DNA of 60,922 nt from Bacteroidales bacterium (GTDB lineage Bacteria; Bacteroidota; Bacteroidia; Bacteroidales; UBA932). A program made the translations under genes and the position numbers. The notes beneath the pieces were generated by a model that saw only the letters and a program-made list of their open reading frames with translations, was not told where the DNA came from and did not search any database. Positions 8,610 through 17,697 of this stretch are shown in pieces. Position 1 is the stretch's first letter; each line of letters starts with the position of its first letter. The stretch lies in contig JAGBVU010000023.1 of assembly GCA_017630155.1 (NCBI GenBank), forward strand, positions 1 to 60,922, read 5' to 3'.

Positions 8610-9629
8610 TTATTTTACCTCCCAGGTAGCACCGCTGTGAAGCAGTTCATCCACTGAGTGAATCTTGGCGTTGGCTTTTACCTCTTCAAGCTGAGCCTCA
8701 ACTCTCTGGTCATAAGTACCATCCTCCACATCGCGGATAATACCCAATGCTACAGGATAATCAGGGTGTTTCATCTCCACAAGCATTGTGTGCATTGATG
8801 CATCCTGACAGTGAGCATCGTGTACAAGGATGTCTTTCTCTGTAACACCGTTCTCACCAATCTTTACCACTTTAAGCTTGCCGTCCTCGCCAAGAACAAG
8901 ACCTTTGTCCCTGTCTTTACCGAAGATCATAGGCTCACCATGACGTAGGGTGATAGTTCTGTCCGCTTTTACATCTTTATCTGAAATCTCTTTATGGCTA
9001 CCATCATTGTAGATAACGCAGTTAACGAGCATCTCGTTTACTGAGCAACCCCTATGCTGGGCAGATGCCAAAAATACCTCTTGATTAAGTTTGATATCAG
9101 AGTCAATGCTGCGTGCGAAGAATGTACCTCTTGCACCAATTACAAGAGAACCTGGGTTGAATGGCTGCTCAACTGTACCATATGGAGAGGTTTTGGTGAT
9201 CTTTCCAAGTGGAGATGTAGGTGAGTACTGACCTTTTGTCAAACCATAGATTCTGTTGTTGAACAATACGATGTTGATATCGATATTACGACGGATAGCG
9301 TGGATAAAGTGGTTACCACCGATAGCCAATGAGTCACCGTCACCTGTTGCCTGCCATACTGCAAGTTTAGGGTTAGCCACTTTCACACCTGTAGAGATGG
9401 CAGTAGCACGACCGTGGATACTGTGGAAACCGTAAGTGTTCATATAGTAAGGAAGACGTGAAGAACAACCGATACCTGAGACAAATACAAAGTCCTCAAG
9501 GTTATAGTTCATAGCCTCCGCTACTTCAGGCATCGCTCTCTGGAGCGACATAAGTACCATATGGTCACCACAACCTGGGCACCATCTTACTTCCTGATTG
9601 CTTTTGAAATCTTGTGCTGTATATTTCAT
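8610..9629 (-). CDS. korB: 2-oxoglutarate (2-oxoacid):ferredoxin oxidoreductase, beta subunit
   Basis: A 339-residue subunit that binds thiamine diphosphate: WCPGCGDH near the N-terminus, GIGCSSRLPYY, the ThDP motif GDGDSLAIGGNHF and NNRIYGLTKGQYSPTSP. With the alpha subunit it oxidatively decarboxylates a 2-oxoacid to acyl-CoA and reduces ferredoxin, or runs in reverse. The two-subunit form and neighbouring gdhA favour 2-oxoglutarate as substrate. It starts 17 bases after korA. Confidence 0.93.
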   Translation of the reverse strand: MKYTAQDFKSNQEVRWCPGCGDHMVLMSLQRAMPEVAEAMNYNLEDFVFVSGIGCSSRLPYYMNTYGFHSIHGRATAISTGVKVANPKLAVWQATGDGDSLAIGGNHFIHAIRRNIDINIVLFNNRIYGLTKGQYSPTSPLGKITKTSPYGTVEQPFNPGSLVIGARGTFFARSIDSDIKLNQEVFLASAQHRGCSVNEMLVNCVIYNDGSHKEISDKDVKADRTITLRHGEPMIFGKDRDKGLVLGEDGKLKVVKIGENGVTEKDILVHDAHCQDASMHTMLVEMKHPDYPVALGIIRDVEDGTYDQRVEAQLEEVKANAKIHSVDELLHSGATWEVK

Positions 9630-9646
9630 AATCGTACTTCCTCCTA

Positions 9647-11479
9647 TTAAAGAATATTATTAACTGCATCTACTACATCTTTCACAATGAAAGGCTGACC
9701 TTGAACTTTGTTCAACTGATGGTAGTGGAATTGAGGATGTTTGTCTCTCAAGTAAGCAGCGAACTGACCGCTGTTCAACTCGCAAACGATAATTTTCTTG
9801 AATTTAGAGAATACCTCTGCAGTGTTTTTAGGTAGTGGATTGATATAGTCAAAGTGAGCAAGTGATACGCTCTTACCCTCTGCCTGGAACTCTTTAACTG
9901 CTGTATAAAGGTGACCGAATGTACCACCCCAACCAACAACAAGAACTTCACCCTCTTTCTCTCCGATTACCTCAACATCAGGGATATAGTTTGCTACTCT
10001 TGCTACTTTCTCAGCACGTGCAGCACACATCATCTCGTGGTTTTGAGGGTCAGATGAGATAACACCTTCTGGAGTCTTCTCAAGACCACCTACACGGTGC
10101 ATAAGGCCAGGGGTACCTGGAACTGCCCACTGTCTTGCAAATTTCTCTTCATCCCTTACATATGGTTTGAACTTACCTTCGCATTCAGTAACAACAGGGG
10201 CAACGATAGATGGATAATCTTTCATTGATGGGATTTTCCAAGGCTCTGAACCGTTGCCGAGGAAACCTTCAGTCAAAAGGATAACAGGCATCATGTGCTC
10301 CAATGCAAATTTACCTGCGTAGAAAGCTTTGTCAAAACAGTCAGATGGAGAGTGAGCTGCCATAACCATAATAGGACACTCACCGTTACGGCCATACAAT
10401 GCCTGGTTAAGGTCAGTCTGCTCAGTCTTGGTAGGGATACCGGTAGATGGACCACTACGCTGAACATCCACGATAACAAGTGGAAGCTCAGTAATCATAG
10501 CAAGACCTAGAGCCTCTGATTTTAGTGAAAGGCCAGGACCAGAGGTGGTAGTTACAGCGAAATTACCTGCATAAGCTGCACCAATAGCTGTACAGATACC
10601 TGAGATCTCATCTTCACATTGAACAGTCTTGGCACCAAGATTCTTGTAGATAGCAAGTTCCTCAAGAACTGCAGTAGCAGGGGTGATAGGATAAGAGCCG
10701 CAGAACAATGGAATTCCAGATTTTTCTGAAGCTGCCAAAAGACCCCATGCTGTAGCCTGGTTACCGTTAATATTACGGTAGGTACCTTTCTCCTGCTGTG
10801 CAGGTGCTACTGTATATGTATTTGCGATAGCGTGGATATTGCTTGCATAGTTGAAACCATCTTTCAACACTTTCTTATTGACGTCAATAAGCTGTGGTTT
10901 CTTTTTGAATTTCTTCTCAAGATATTCAAAGGTGTGATCCATCTCCCTGTTGAAAAGATAGAAGCACATACCCAAAGTGAACATATTTTTACAACGGACA
11001 ATAGACTTGTTGTCAAGGCCGCTATCTTTCAAAGACTCTTTGGTCAAAGTGGTGATAGGTGAAACGATGATGTTTCTGTCCTCGATTTTCAACTCCTCAA
11101 AAGGATTCATAGTCTGGAAACCTGCCCTTTTGATATTTGCCTCATCAAAAGCATCCTCATCGAGGATAATTGTAGCGGTAGGTTTTGTCCATTTTGCATT
11201 TGCTCTCAGAGCCGCAGGGTTCATAGCGACAAGAACGTCGCAGAAGTCACCAGGTGTGTTGATCTCTACAGCTCCAATGTGAACTTGAAATCCAGAAACA
11301 CCTGAAACAGTACCTTGAGGAGCTCTAATCTCTGCAGGATAATCAGGAAAAGTAGAAATTTCATTGCCGTACAACGCAGATGAATCTGCGAAAAGGGTAC
11401 CGGTCAATTGCATACCATCACCCGAGTCTCCAGCGAAACGGATAACAACATCTTGTATGTCAATAACTTTGTGCTGCAT
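9647..11479 (-). CDS. korA: 2-oxoglutarate (2-oxoacid):ferredoxin oxidoreductase, alpha subunit
   Basis: A 610-residue subunit made of a gamma domain (about 1-190, starting IRFAGDSGDGMQLTG) fused to an alpha/pyrimidine-binding domain (about 225-610, with GSYPITPATAVLEELA and TTSGPGLSLKSEALGLA). This gamma-alpha fusion is the standard KorA architecture. The subunit forms the CoA-binding part of the complex and is transcribed first, from a strong promoter match at 11505-11536, followed by korB and probably gdhA. Confidence 0.93.
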   Translation of the reverse strand: MQHKVIDIQDVVIRFAGDSGDGMQLTGTLFADSSALYGNEISTFPDYPAEIRAPQGTVSGVSGFQVHIGAVEINTPGDFCDVLVAMNPAALRANAKWTKPTATIILDEDAFDEANIKRAGFQTMNPFEELKIEDRNIIVSPITTLTKESLKDSGLDNKSIVRCKNMFTLGMCFYLFNREMDHTFEYLEKKFKKKPQLIDVNKKVLKDGFNYASNIHAIANTYTVAPAQQEKGTYRNINGNQATAWGLLAASEKSGIPLFCGSYPITPATAVLEELAIYKNLGAKTVQCEDEISGICTAIGAAYAGNFAVTTTSGPGLSLKSEALGLAMITELPLVIVDVQRSGPSTGIPTKTEQTDLNQALYGRNGECPIMVMAAHSPSDCFDKAFYAGKFALEHMMPVILLTEGFLGNGSEPWKIPSMKDYPSIVAPVVTECEGKFKPYVRDEEKFARQWAVPGTPGLMHRVGGLEKTPEGVISSDPQNHEMMCAARAEKVARVANYIPDVEVIGEKEGEVLVVGWGGTFGHLYTAVKEFQAEGKSVSLAHFDYINPLPKNTAEVFSKFKKIIVCELNSGQFAAYLRDKHPQFHYHQLNKVQGQPFIVKDVVDAVNNIL

Positions 11480-11504
11480 AATATGATTTGTAATTTAGTA
11501 AACA

Positions 11505-11536
11505 CAAAATTAAGCAATATTTTCTCGCTTTGCCAA
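11505..11536 (-). promoter_or_regulatory. Promoter of korA-korB(-gdhA)
   Basis: Minus-strand TTG (11536-11534), a 21-base spacer and TAATTTTG (11512-11505), a full match to the Bacteroidota consensus. The box is about 25 bases upstream of the korA start. Confidence 0.75.
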
Positions 11537-11546
11537 TTTATTTTAA

Positions 11547-11580
11547 GAAAAAAAGGGGAACTACTTGAAAATAGTTCCCC
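11547..11580 (-). terminator. Rho-independent terminator after the bamA/ompH run
   Basis: A perfect 9-bp stem, GGGGAACTA with TAGTTCCCC, and an 8-base loop. On the minus strand it is followed by a T-run. It lies 33 bases after the end of the ompH gene at 11614. Confidence 0.9.
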
Positions 11581-11613
11581 GTCCAAGGTTTTCCCCTTTT
11601 AAATTTCAATCGA

Positions 11614-12162
11614 CTACTGCTGTGCTGCAGGCTGTCTCATCTTCTTGTCAAGAGGGATATTCAAAGCATTTTTAAGCATCTCTGATACATCCACACTCAT
11701 CTTCTCATTAAAATACCCTACTGAACCTGTAGAGATATCGAAAATGTAGATGAAACCATTTGCCTGTCCAAGGTTGGTCAATGCCTCATAAGCTTTGGCC
11801 TGTACAGGGGCAATAAGTTCCTGCTGTTTCAATTGAATATCCTGCTGTGCGCTTGCCTGGAACTGCTGAAGTCTCTGCTCCATACTCTGCAACTCCTCTG
11901 TTTTTGCCTGCATTACAGCTGGTGTCCAGTTTGCACTCATCTGCTGATAAGTGTTCACTTTTGACTGGAACTCATTCTGCATTGAGACAAATGTCTCCTG
12001 AAGTTCTTTGCCAAATTTCTCCAATACCACCTGTGCAGAATCCATCTCATCCATAAGTAGGATAATCTCCTGCATATTCACGTGGCCAAATTTCAATTCC
12101 TGCGCAAATGAAGATACAGAACTGAAAAGTGCAATAAATGCGATGATAACTAGTTTTTTCAT
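11614..12162 (-). CDS. OmpH/Skp-family periplasmic chaperone (copy 1)
   Basis: A 182-residue periplasmic protein with a signal peptide (cleaved near SSFAQ). The body is a long Gln/Glu-rich coiled coil (about 50-125), as in the tentacles of Skp, followed by a small beta segment (YIFDISTGSVGYF). Skp-type proteins hold unfolded outer-membrane barrels on their way to the Bam complex. It follows a second paralog by 18 bases and bamA upstream of that, so the three are very likely one operon. Confidence 0.88.
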   Translation of the reverse strand: MKKLVIIAFIALFSSVSSFAQELKFGHVNMQEIILLMDEMDSAQVVLEKFGKELQETFVSMQNEFQSKVNTYQQMSANWTPAVMQAKTEELQSMEQRLQQFQASAQQDIQLKQQELIAPVQAKAYEALTNLGQANGFIYIFDISTGSVGYFNEKMSVDVSEMLKNALNIPLDKKMRQPAAQQ

Positions 12163-12180
12163 AATCTATTGATGTTGTTT

Positions 12181-12684
12181 TTATAAATTTCTTATCACTT
12201 CGAGGCTCAGGTCTGCTGTCTGATCTGCATACACGACACCCTGTACAGCTGAGACATCTATAATCAGCGTATAGCCCCTTGACTGGGCCACCTTCCGGAT
12301 GGCTGCATCCACTCTGCTTCTCAACGGGTTAAGCAACTGCTCAGATTTGGTTGCCATAACACCTTTCTCCCCAAAATACTCTTTCTGCTTCTCCTGGAGT
12401 CTCTTCTCCATAGAGATTATATCGTTTTCTCTGACTTGCTTCTGTGACTCTGTAAGTCTGCTCCTGTCAGACTGATATGCACGATACGCCGCTTCAATTT
12501 TAGCAGCTTCCTGCTCCAGATACTGCTGGTACTGCGCACTCAGTTTTTCAAGACTCTGCTGTGCTGAGAGATACTCGGGCATCTCACCCAGAATGGTCTG
12601 AGTATTGATATAGCCCACTTTCTGTGCTTGAGCAACACCAACTGATGCCAGAAGGGCAATAAGTACAAACAATATTCTCTTCAT
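12181..12684 (-). CDS. OmpH/Skp-family periplasmic chaperone (copy 2)
   Basis: A 167-residue protein with a signal peptide ending in VAQAQ. KVGYINTQTILGEMPEY is the classic Skp N-terminus, followed by a coiled coil at about 45-110 and a C-terminal beta segment with YTLIIDVSAVQGVVYAD. It keeps the Skp motif better than copy 1. It starts 12 bases after bamA and precedes copy 1. Function is inferred from family and from the bamA context. Confidence 0.9.
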   Translation of the reverse strand: MKRILFVLIALLASVGVAQAQKVGYINTQTILGEMPEYLSAQQSLEKLSAQYQQYLEQEAAKIEAAYRAYQSDRSRLTESQKQVRENDIISMEKRLQEKQKEYFGEKGVMATKSEQLLNPLRSRVDAAIRKVAQSRGYTLIIDVSAVQGVVYADQTADLSLEVIRNL

Positions 12685-12696
12685 AACTCAACGGGG

Positions 12697-15222
12697 TTAG
12701 AATTGTTGGCCAATTACGAAGTGGAAGTTTGATCCACTCACCTTTTTATCAAGTATAGGGTCAAATCCCCATCCCCAGTCAATACCAAGAAGACCCACCA
12801 TAGGCAACATAACCCTCAGACCCACACCTGCAGACCTCTTGATCTCAAAAGGATTGAATTTCTCTATTCTGTCCCAACAGTTACCACCCTCCAAAAATAC
12901 GAGTGCGAAAATGGTGGACTGAGGTTGAAGAACCAATGGATATCTCAACTCAAGTGTAAACTTGTCATAGATGTGTCCGCAATACACACCATCTTCATTG
13001 ATAGGTGTAAGGGAGTAGTTTTCATAACCTCTGAGGGCGATTATTTCAGATCCGTAGGTATTGTAACCGGACATACCGTCACCACCCACCTGATAACCTT
13101 CAAATGGAGAGTATCCCAGATTTTTGTTGTATGATCCCAAATAACCGAACTGAGCCCTAGCCATCAGGATAAGGTCACCTATTACCTTAGTATAAAGTGA
13201 GCCCTTGAATGTCCACTTGTGGTACTCAATCCATTTGTACCTCTGCTGGTCAGTCATGCTTTTATAATTGGTATTAGGATCCCTGAATGCAGAGTATGGA
13301 GGTGTAAGCTGTACCGAGAATGTGAAATCGGAACCCTGACGGGGGAAGACACCCTGGTCTGTTGAATTTCTGGTAAGGCTCAGTTTATAACTGATATTGT
13401 TTGACTGACCTGTAGAGAAAAGGAAGTTATATCCCCAATCATGCAGATTGTATGACTGCCAACTGAACTCGTGATAGAGGACAAAATAGTTGTCAGGCCA
13501 TTTGAGACGGCTACCGAGGCCCGCTGCCACACCATATACCTCAAAATACTCGTCAGGATTCTGGTAGAAATAGTATGAGTTGGTCTGCCTTGTATAGTAA
13601 CCGGATATATTCAGTGAGGTAGGCTTTTTACCGAAGAGCCAAGGCTCCATAAAGTTGACACTTGCTGCGGTATAATAAGTACCGTTGGTCTGGAATCTCA
13701 ATGATAGCACCTGGGCATCACCGAGGGGAACAGGTCTCCACGCCTTTTTGTCAAACACTCTTTTAAGAGAGAAGTTATTGAAACTTACACCGATGGTACC
13801 AACAAAAGAGTAACCGCCCCAACCACCTGAGAGCTCCAGCTGGCTGTTTGGCTTCTCTGCCACATTGTATGCGATATCCACAGTATTGTTCATCGCATTG
13901 GGGATCAATGAGTAACCCTTTGACGGATCCATTGCATGCTCCGGATCGAAGTGACCCATAGAGGAGATCTCTCTTACTGAGCGCTCAAACTGGGACTGGC
14001 TGTACAGATAACCTGGCTTGGTAAAAATCTGTCTTCTTACGATCTTTTCATTTGTGACAGTATTACCACTGATGATAATATTGTTGAAAGTGGCAGGCTT
14101 ACCCTCCACCATTCTCATCTCCACATCCACTGAATCACCGGCAATATTCAACTCTACAGGGACAACATTGAAGAAGAGATAACCCAAATCCCTGTACATG
14201 GTACCCACATCCATAAACTGCTTTTTGGGGTCACCATTGAGACGTTTGTTCATGTTCACCACATCATAGACATCACCTTTCTTGATCATAAGAACATTGT
14301 TCAACTCCTCTTCAGTATAGAGTGAGTTTCCTGTCCAGGTAATGTTTCTGAAGTAGTATTTTTGTCCCTCTTCGATTTTAAAATTGATAGCAAGTCTGTT
14401 GGGCTCTATATAGTACATCGAGTCACTGACAATCTTGGCATCCCTGAAGCCTGCCTCATTGAGCGCTTCGATAAGGGCCCTCTTGTCATTGTCGTACTCT
14501 TTCTCCTTATATTTCTTGGATGAGAAGAAGTTCCTGAATCTCATATCACGGGTATTCTTCATCGCTTTTACAAGCTTACCCTCCTTAACATTCTCCACAC
14601 CCTCGAAAGTGATGAGTTTGATTTTCACCTTCTCACCTTTCTTCACGTCAAAGGTAACACGCACTGCATTCTTGATGACAGTATCCCTCTCCTGAAGTAC
14701 ATTAACTTCACAATTCTGGAAGCCCTTCTCTTTGAAATAGTCCTTGATTACTTTGATATTGGTTTTGACACCATATTCAGACAACTCTGCACCCCTGCGG
14801 AGATTCAATTTATCCTGCAAATCGGACTGCTCTCCATTTTTAACCCCTCTGAAACTCCATTTGGAAACACGCGGTCTCTCCTGAAGTGAAAGTTTGAGGA
14901 ATGCAGTATCTCTAGAAGGGGCAAGAGAGTCAATATACAACCCCACATTTTCAAAATAGCGCTGCAGCCATATACGCTTTACAATAGCTGTCAACTCTTC
15001 ACTTGGGACCTTGATTCTATCCCCCACTTTAAGACCAGTAAGGGAAACCAGCTGATCCTTGCTGAGATATTTAACACCTTCCACTTCAATACCTCCCACC
15101 ACATAAGTGGAAGGCTTCTGATAATTTACCACCACTCCGTTGTCTTTCACAGGCTCCTGCGCAAAAGCGACGGCTGTAAAGATACAGAGCAGTGCAGAGA
15201 TATAGAGTTTCTTAAAATTCAT
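12697..15222 (-). CDS. bamA: Outer-membrane protein assembly factor BamA
   Basis: 841 residues from the ATG at 15222. I prefer this start because it begins directly with a signal peptide (MNFKKLYISALL to VAFAQ); a TTG six codons upstream would add an odd extension. Residues about 35-430 form successive POTRA domains (for example GEKVKIKLITFEGVENV and FRNITWTGNSLYTEEEL). The rest is a 16-strand barrel with the lid-loop motif LRGY (in IIALRGYENYS), equivalent to VRGF, and ends with Phe. It inserts barrel proteins into the outer membrane. bamD lies elsewhere in this window (26799-27596). Confidence 0.95.
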   Translation of the reverse strand: MNFKKLYISALLCIFTAVAFAQEPVKDNGVVVNYQKPSTYVVGGIEVEGVKYLSKDQLVSLTGLKVGDRIKVPSEELTAIVKRIWLQRYFENVGLYIDSLAPSRDTAFLKLSLQERPRVSKWSFRGVKNGEQSDLQDKLNLRRGAELSEYGVKTNIKVIKDYFKEKGFQNCEVNVLQERDTVIKNAVRVTFDVKKGEKVKIKLITFEGVENVKEGKLVKAMKNTRDMRFRNFFSSKKYKEKEYDNDKRALIEALNEAGFRDAKIVSDSMYYIEPNRLAINFKIEEGQKYYFRNITWTGNSLYTEEELNNVLMIKKGDVYDVVNMNKRLNGDPKKQFMDVGTMYRDLGYLFFNVVPVELNIAGDSVDVEMRMVEGKPATFNNIIISGNTVTNEKIVRRQIFTKPGYLYSQSQFERSVREISSMGHFDPEHAMDPSKGYSLIPNAMNNTVDIAYNVAEKPNSQLELSGGWGGYSFVGTIGVSFNNFSLKRVFDKKAWRPVPLGDAQVLSLRFQTNGTYYTAASVNFMEPWLFGKKPTSLNISGYYTRQTNSYYFYQNPDEYFEVYGVAAGLGSRLKWPDNYFVLYHEFSWQSYNLHDWGYNFLFSTGQSNNISYKLSLTRNSTDQGVFPRQGSDFTFSVQLTPPYSAFRDPNTNYKSMTDQQRYKWIEYHKWTFKGSLYTKVIGDLILMARAQFGYLGSYNKNLGYSPFEGYQVGGDGMSGYNTYGSEIIALRGYENYSLTPINEDGVYCGHIYDKFTLELRYPLVLQPQSTIFALVFLEGGNCWDRIEKFNPFEIKRSAGVGLRVMLPMVGLLGIDWGWGFDPILDKKVSGSNFHFVIGQQF

Positions 15223-15244
15223 TTGTCTGATGTAAGTCAAACTG

Positions 15245-15252
15245 CAAATATA
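15245..15252 (-). promoter_or_regulatory. -7 box upstream of bamA
   Basis: Minus-strand TATATTTG in the short gap between uppS and bamA, about 22 bases before the bamA ATG. No good TTG element is placed upstream. It suggests bamA-ompH-ompH has its own promoter besides any read-through from nadK-uppS. Confidence 0.5.
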
Positions 15253-15257
15253 CTACT

Positions 15258-15953
15258 TTATTTGATTTGTTCACTTGTTTTTCCGAATCTTCTCTCCCTT
15301 GAAGCATAAGTTTTGATAGCTGAACGGAGCTGAGGTTTGCGAAAATCGGGCCAAAGGGTGTCGGTGAAGTAAAATTCTGTATAGGCACATTGCCATAGAA
15401 GAAAGTTGCTTATCCTCTGTTCACCGCTTGTTCTGATGAGCAAATCGGGATCAGGAATCCCTTTTGTACACAAATAATCCTCAAATTCACCAGCAACACC
15501 TTTCTTCATATCCTCAGCATAACGGGTTGCAGCCTGTCTGATATCCCACTTGCCACTGTAACTCAAAAATACTATCAGTGTAAGTCCGGTATTGGATGCG
15601 GTCTCTTCCATTGCTTTGTCTATATCCCCTATCAGCTCCTCAGACAACTGGCTTCTGTCCCCAAGGACCATAAATCTGATATTGTTTTTCTGAAATGTGG
15701 GCTTCTCCTCCAGAATAGACTTCGCCATCAGACTCATCAGCCCCATAATCTCATCTTTGGGTCTGTTCCAGTTTTCTGTTGAGAAAGCATACAGGCTAAG
15801 ATACTCTATACCCATCTCCACTGCGAGTTCACAACAAGCTCTTACACTTTCTGCCCCCTCGATGTGTCCGTATATTCTCTCTTTTCCACGCTGTTTGGCC
15901 CATCTCCCGTTACCATCCATTATGATGGTGATATGCTTGGGTAAATTTTCCAT
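15258..15953 (-). CDS. uppS: Isoprenyl transferase (undecaprenyl diphosphate synthase)
   Basis: A 231-residue cis-prenyltransferase that makes C55 undecaprenyl diphosphate, the lipid carrier for cell-wall and LPS synthesis. The catalytic Asp13 in IIMDGNGRWAKQRG, the SLYAFSTENWNRP segment and the C-terminal DLLIRTSGEQRISNFLLWQ are all present. It starts two bases after nadK ends and lies upstream of bamA, so this is an envelope-biogenesis cluster. Confidence 0.96.
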   Translation of the reverse strand: MENLPKHITIIMDGNGRWAKQRGKERIYGHIEGAESVRACCELAVEMGIEYLSLYAFSTENWNRPKDEIMGLMSLMAKSILEEKPTFQKNNIRFMVLGDRSQLSEELIGDIDKAMEETASNTGLTLIVFLSYSGKWDIRQAATRYAEDMKKGVAGEFEDYLCTKGIPDPDLLIRTSGEQRISNFLLWQCAYTEFYFTDTLWPDFRKPQLRSAIKTYASRERRFGKTSEQIK

Positions 15954-15955
15954 AA

Positions 15956-16861
15956 TTACTGCAAATTATTCCTTTTGTCGGCTCCCCAGAGCAATTTCTC
16001 CTGCAATGCATCGAAGAAACCCTCTTTTCCAAGAGAGACTGTGCTCATACTGAAGCTCCCCTTTTCCAATTTTATTTTTGCTGATGAAGGTATTATCACC
16101 TCCCTGTTGTCCACTGTAAGCATCACCTCCTCCGCTCTGGAGTGAATCTCCATCTCTATCTGGACTTGGTCCGGGACAATGAGCGGCCTCACATTGAGGT
16201 TATGGGGGGCAATCGGCGATATTGCAAAGACCCCAGCCTCGGGAGTCACAATAGGACCACCCACACTCAGAGAGTAGGCAGTAGAGCCTGTGGGTGTAGC
16301 GATCAGAAGCCCGTCCGCCCAATAGGTAGGAAGCGACATACCATTGATTTTCAGATCAATGCCTATCATATAAGGTGTTCTTCTCTGAATGGAGATCTCA
16401 TTGAGTGCAAAAGGGAAGAAATCATCAGGAAGTGAATCGGAAAATATCCTCAGCGTAGCACGCTTTATCACATCAAATTTTCCCTCCAGAATAGCAGGAA
16501 TCCAATTTTCATTCTCCTCTCCAGCCTTTGCAGCTGTCAGAAAACCGAGCCTGCCGAAATTCACACCAGCCACCTTTACATCCCTCTCCCTGACAATGGT
16601 CAATGAATGGAGAAATGTCCCATCCCCACCAAGTGAGAGGAAAAGGTCGAGGTCTTCCGGAAGGTCATCACTGGAAGAGAAAAGGGGACCTTCGGGGAGA
16701 TCGAATCCCATGTCACCCGATATACGCTCCAGCAGAGGATAGAGTCCACTGTAGTATGAAAGGGAAACACCTCCGGACACAAGCCCCTGAATAAGCGATC
16801 CTATCTTCTCCTTATGGCCTATGGCAATATCTGACCCGAAAAGTGCTATGTTCATATCCAA
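15956..16861 (-). CDS. nadK: NAD kinase
   Basis: A 301-residue cytosolic enzyme that phosphorylates NAD to NADP. The family motif SLGGDGTFLHS, the GVNFGRLGFLTA segment and TPTGSTAYSLSVGGPIV are present. The start may be the first Met or the one two codons later (16855). It is divergent from pdxJ, with 78 bases between them, and is followed two bases later by uppS. Confidence 0.95.
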   Translation of the reverse strand: MDMNIALFGSDIAIGHKEKIGSLIQGLVSGGVSLSYYSGLYPLLERISGDMGFDLPEGPLFSSSDDLPEDLDLFLSLGGDGTFLHSLTIVRERDVKVAGVNFGRLGFLTAAKAGEENENWIPAILEGKFDVIKRATLRIFSDSLPDDFFPFALNEISIQRRTPYMIGIDLKINGMSLPTYWADGLLIATPTGSTAYSLSVGGPIVTPEAGVFAISPIAPHNLNVRPLIVPDQVQIEMEIHSRAEEVMLTVDNREVIIPSSAKIKLEKGSFSMSTVSLGKEGFFDALQEKLLWGADKRNNLQ

Positions 16862-16888
16862 AATATGACAAGTTTAATTATGCAAAGA

Positions 16889-16920
16889 TTGTTAAATTTC
16901 TTTTATTATGTATATTTTTG
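16889..16920 (+). promoter_or_regulatory. Promoter of pdxJ
   Basis: TTG (16889-16891), a 21-base spacer and TATTTTTG (16913-16920), a full match to the Bacteroidota consensus, 19 bases before the pdxJ ATG. Confidence 0.75.
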
Positions 16921-16939
16921 CAGAAAATAACATACCAAT

Positions 16940-17659
16940 ATGACTAGATTAAGTGTCAATATCAATAAATTTGCCACATTGCGCAATGCCAGGGGTGGCA
17001 ACCTTCCAGATGTGCTCAAGGCCGCTATCGACTGCGAAAGATATGGTGCAGAGGGTATAACTGTACACCCAAGACCGGATGAAAGGCATATCAGATATCA
17101 GGATGTGCTCGACCTCAAACCGATCCTCAACACAGAATTCAATATTGAAGGAAATCCTATAGATTCGTTCATCGAACTTGTCCTGAAAGTTCACCCTGCA
17201 CAGGTAACACTTGTTCCCGACGCACTTAATGTCATTACATCCAATGCCGGATGGGACACAATAAAGAACAAAGCCTACCTGCAGCAGATATGTTCAATGT
17301 TCAAGAAAGAGGGTATCCGCACATCAATATTCGTGGATCCGGATCCTGAGATGGTACGTCACGCTGCAGAGTGCGGATGCGACAGAGTGGAACTCTATAC
17401 TGAAGCATATGCCGCCAATTATCATAAAAACAGGGAGGAGGCCATAGAACCATATTACAAGGCAGCACTTGCTGCACAGGAGGTGGGTCTGGGGCTGAAT
17501 GCCGGTCATGACCTTAATCTGGACAATCTCCAATATTTCGACAAGATAATCCCCGGACTTCTGGAGGTATCTATAGGCCACGCACTTATTTGCGATGCCT
17601 TGTACTATGGTCTGGAGAGCACAATTAGTCAGTATTTAAGACAACTAAATAAATTTTGA
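16940..17659 (+). CDS. pdxJ: Pyridoxine 5'-phosphate synthase
   Basis: A 239-residue TIM-barrel enzyme that condenses deoxyxylulose 5-phosphate and aminoacetone phosphate to pyridoxine 5'-phosphate. The start [33 protein letters not shown] with the catalytic Glu/His region, VTLVPD and the late [15 protein letters not shown] (phosphate binding) are typical. It implies de novo vitamin B6 synthesis by the DXP-dependent route. Confidence 0.96.
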   Translation: MTRLSVNINKFATLRNARGGNLPDVLKAAIDCERYGAEGITVHPRPDERHIRYQDVLDLKPILNTEFNIEGNPIDSFIELVLKVHPAQVTLVPDALNVITSNAGWDTIKNKAYLQQICSMFKKEGIRTSIFVDPDPEMVRHAAECGCDRVELYTEAYAANYHKNREEAIEPYYKAALAAQEVGLGLNAGHDLNLDNLQYFDKIIPGLLEVSIGHALICDALYYGLESTISQYLRQLNKF

Positions 17660-17660
17660 C

Positions 17661-17668
17661 TATATTTG
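17661..17668 (+). promoter_or_regulatory. -7 box upstream of the anchored OmpH-like gene
   Basis: TATATTTG starts one base after the pdxJ stop (17657-17659), 30 bases before the next ATG. No clear TTG element at the expected distance. Confidence 0.55.
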
Positions 17669-17697
17669 CACGATAAATTAAATTAATAATAAGATAG

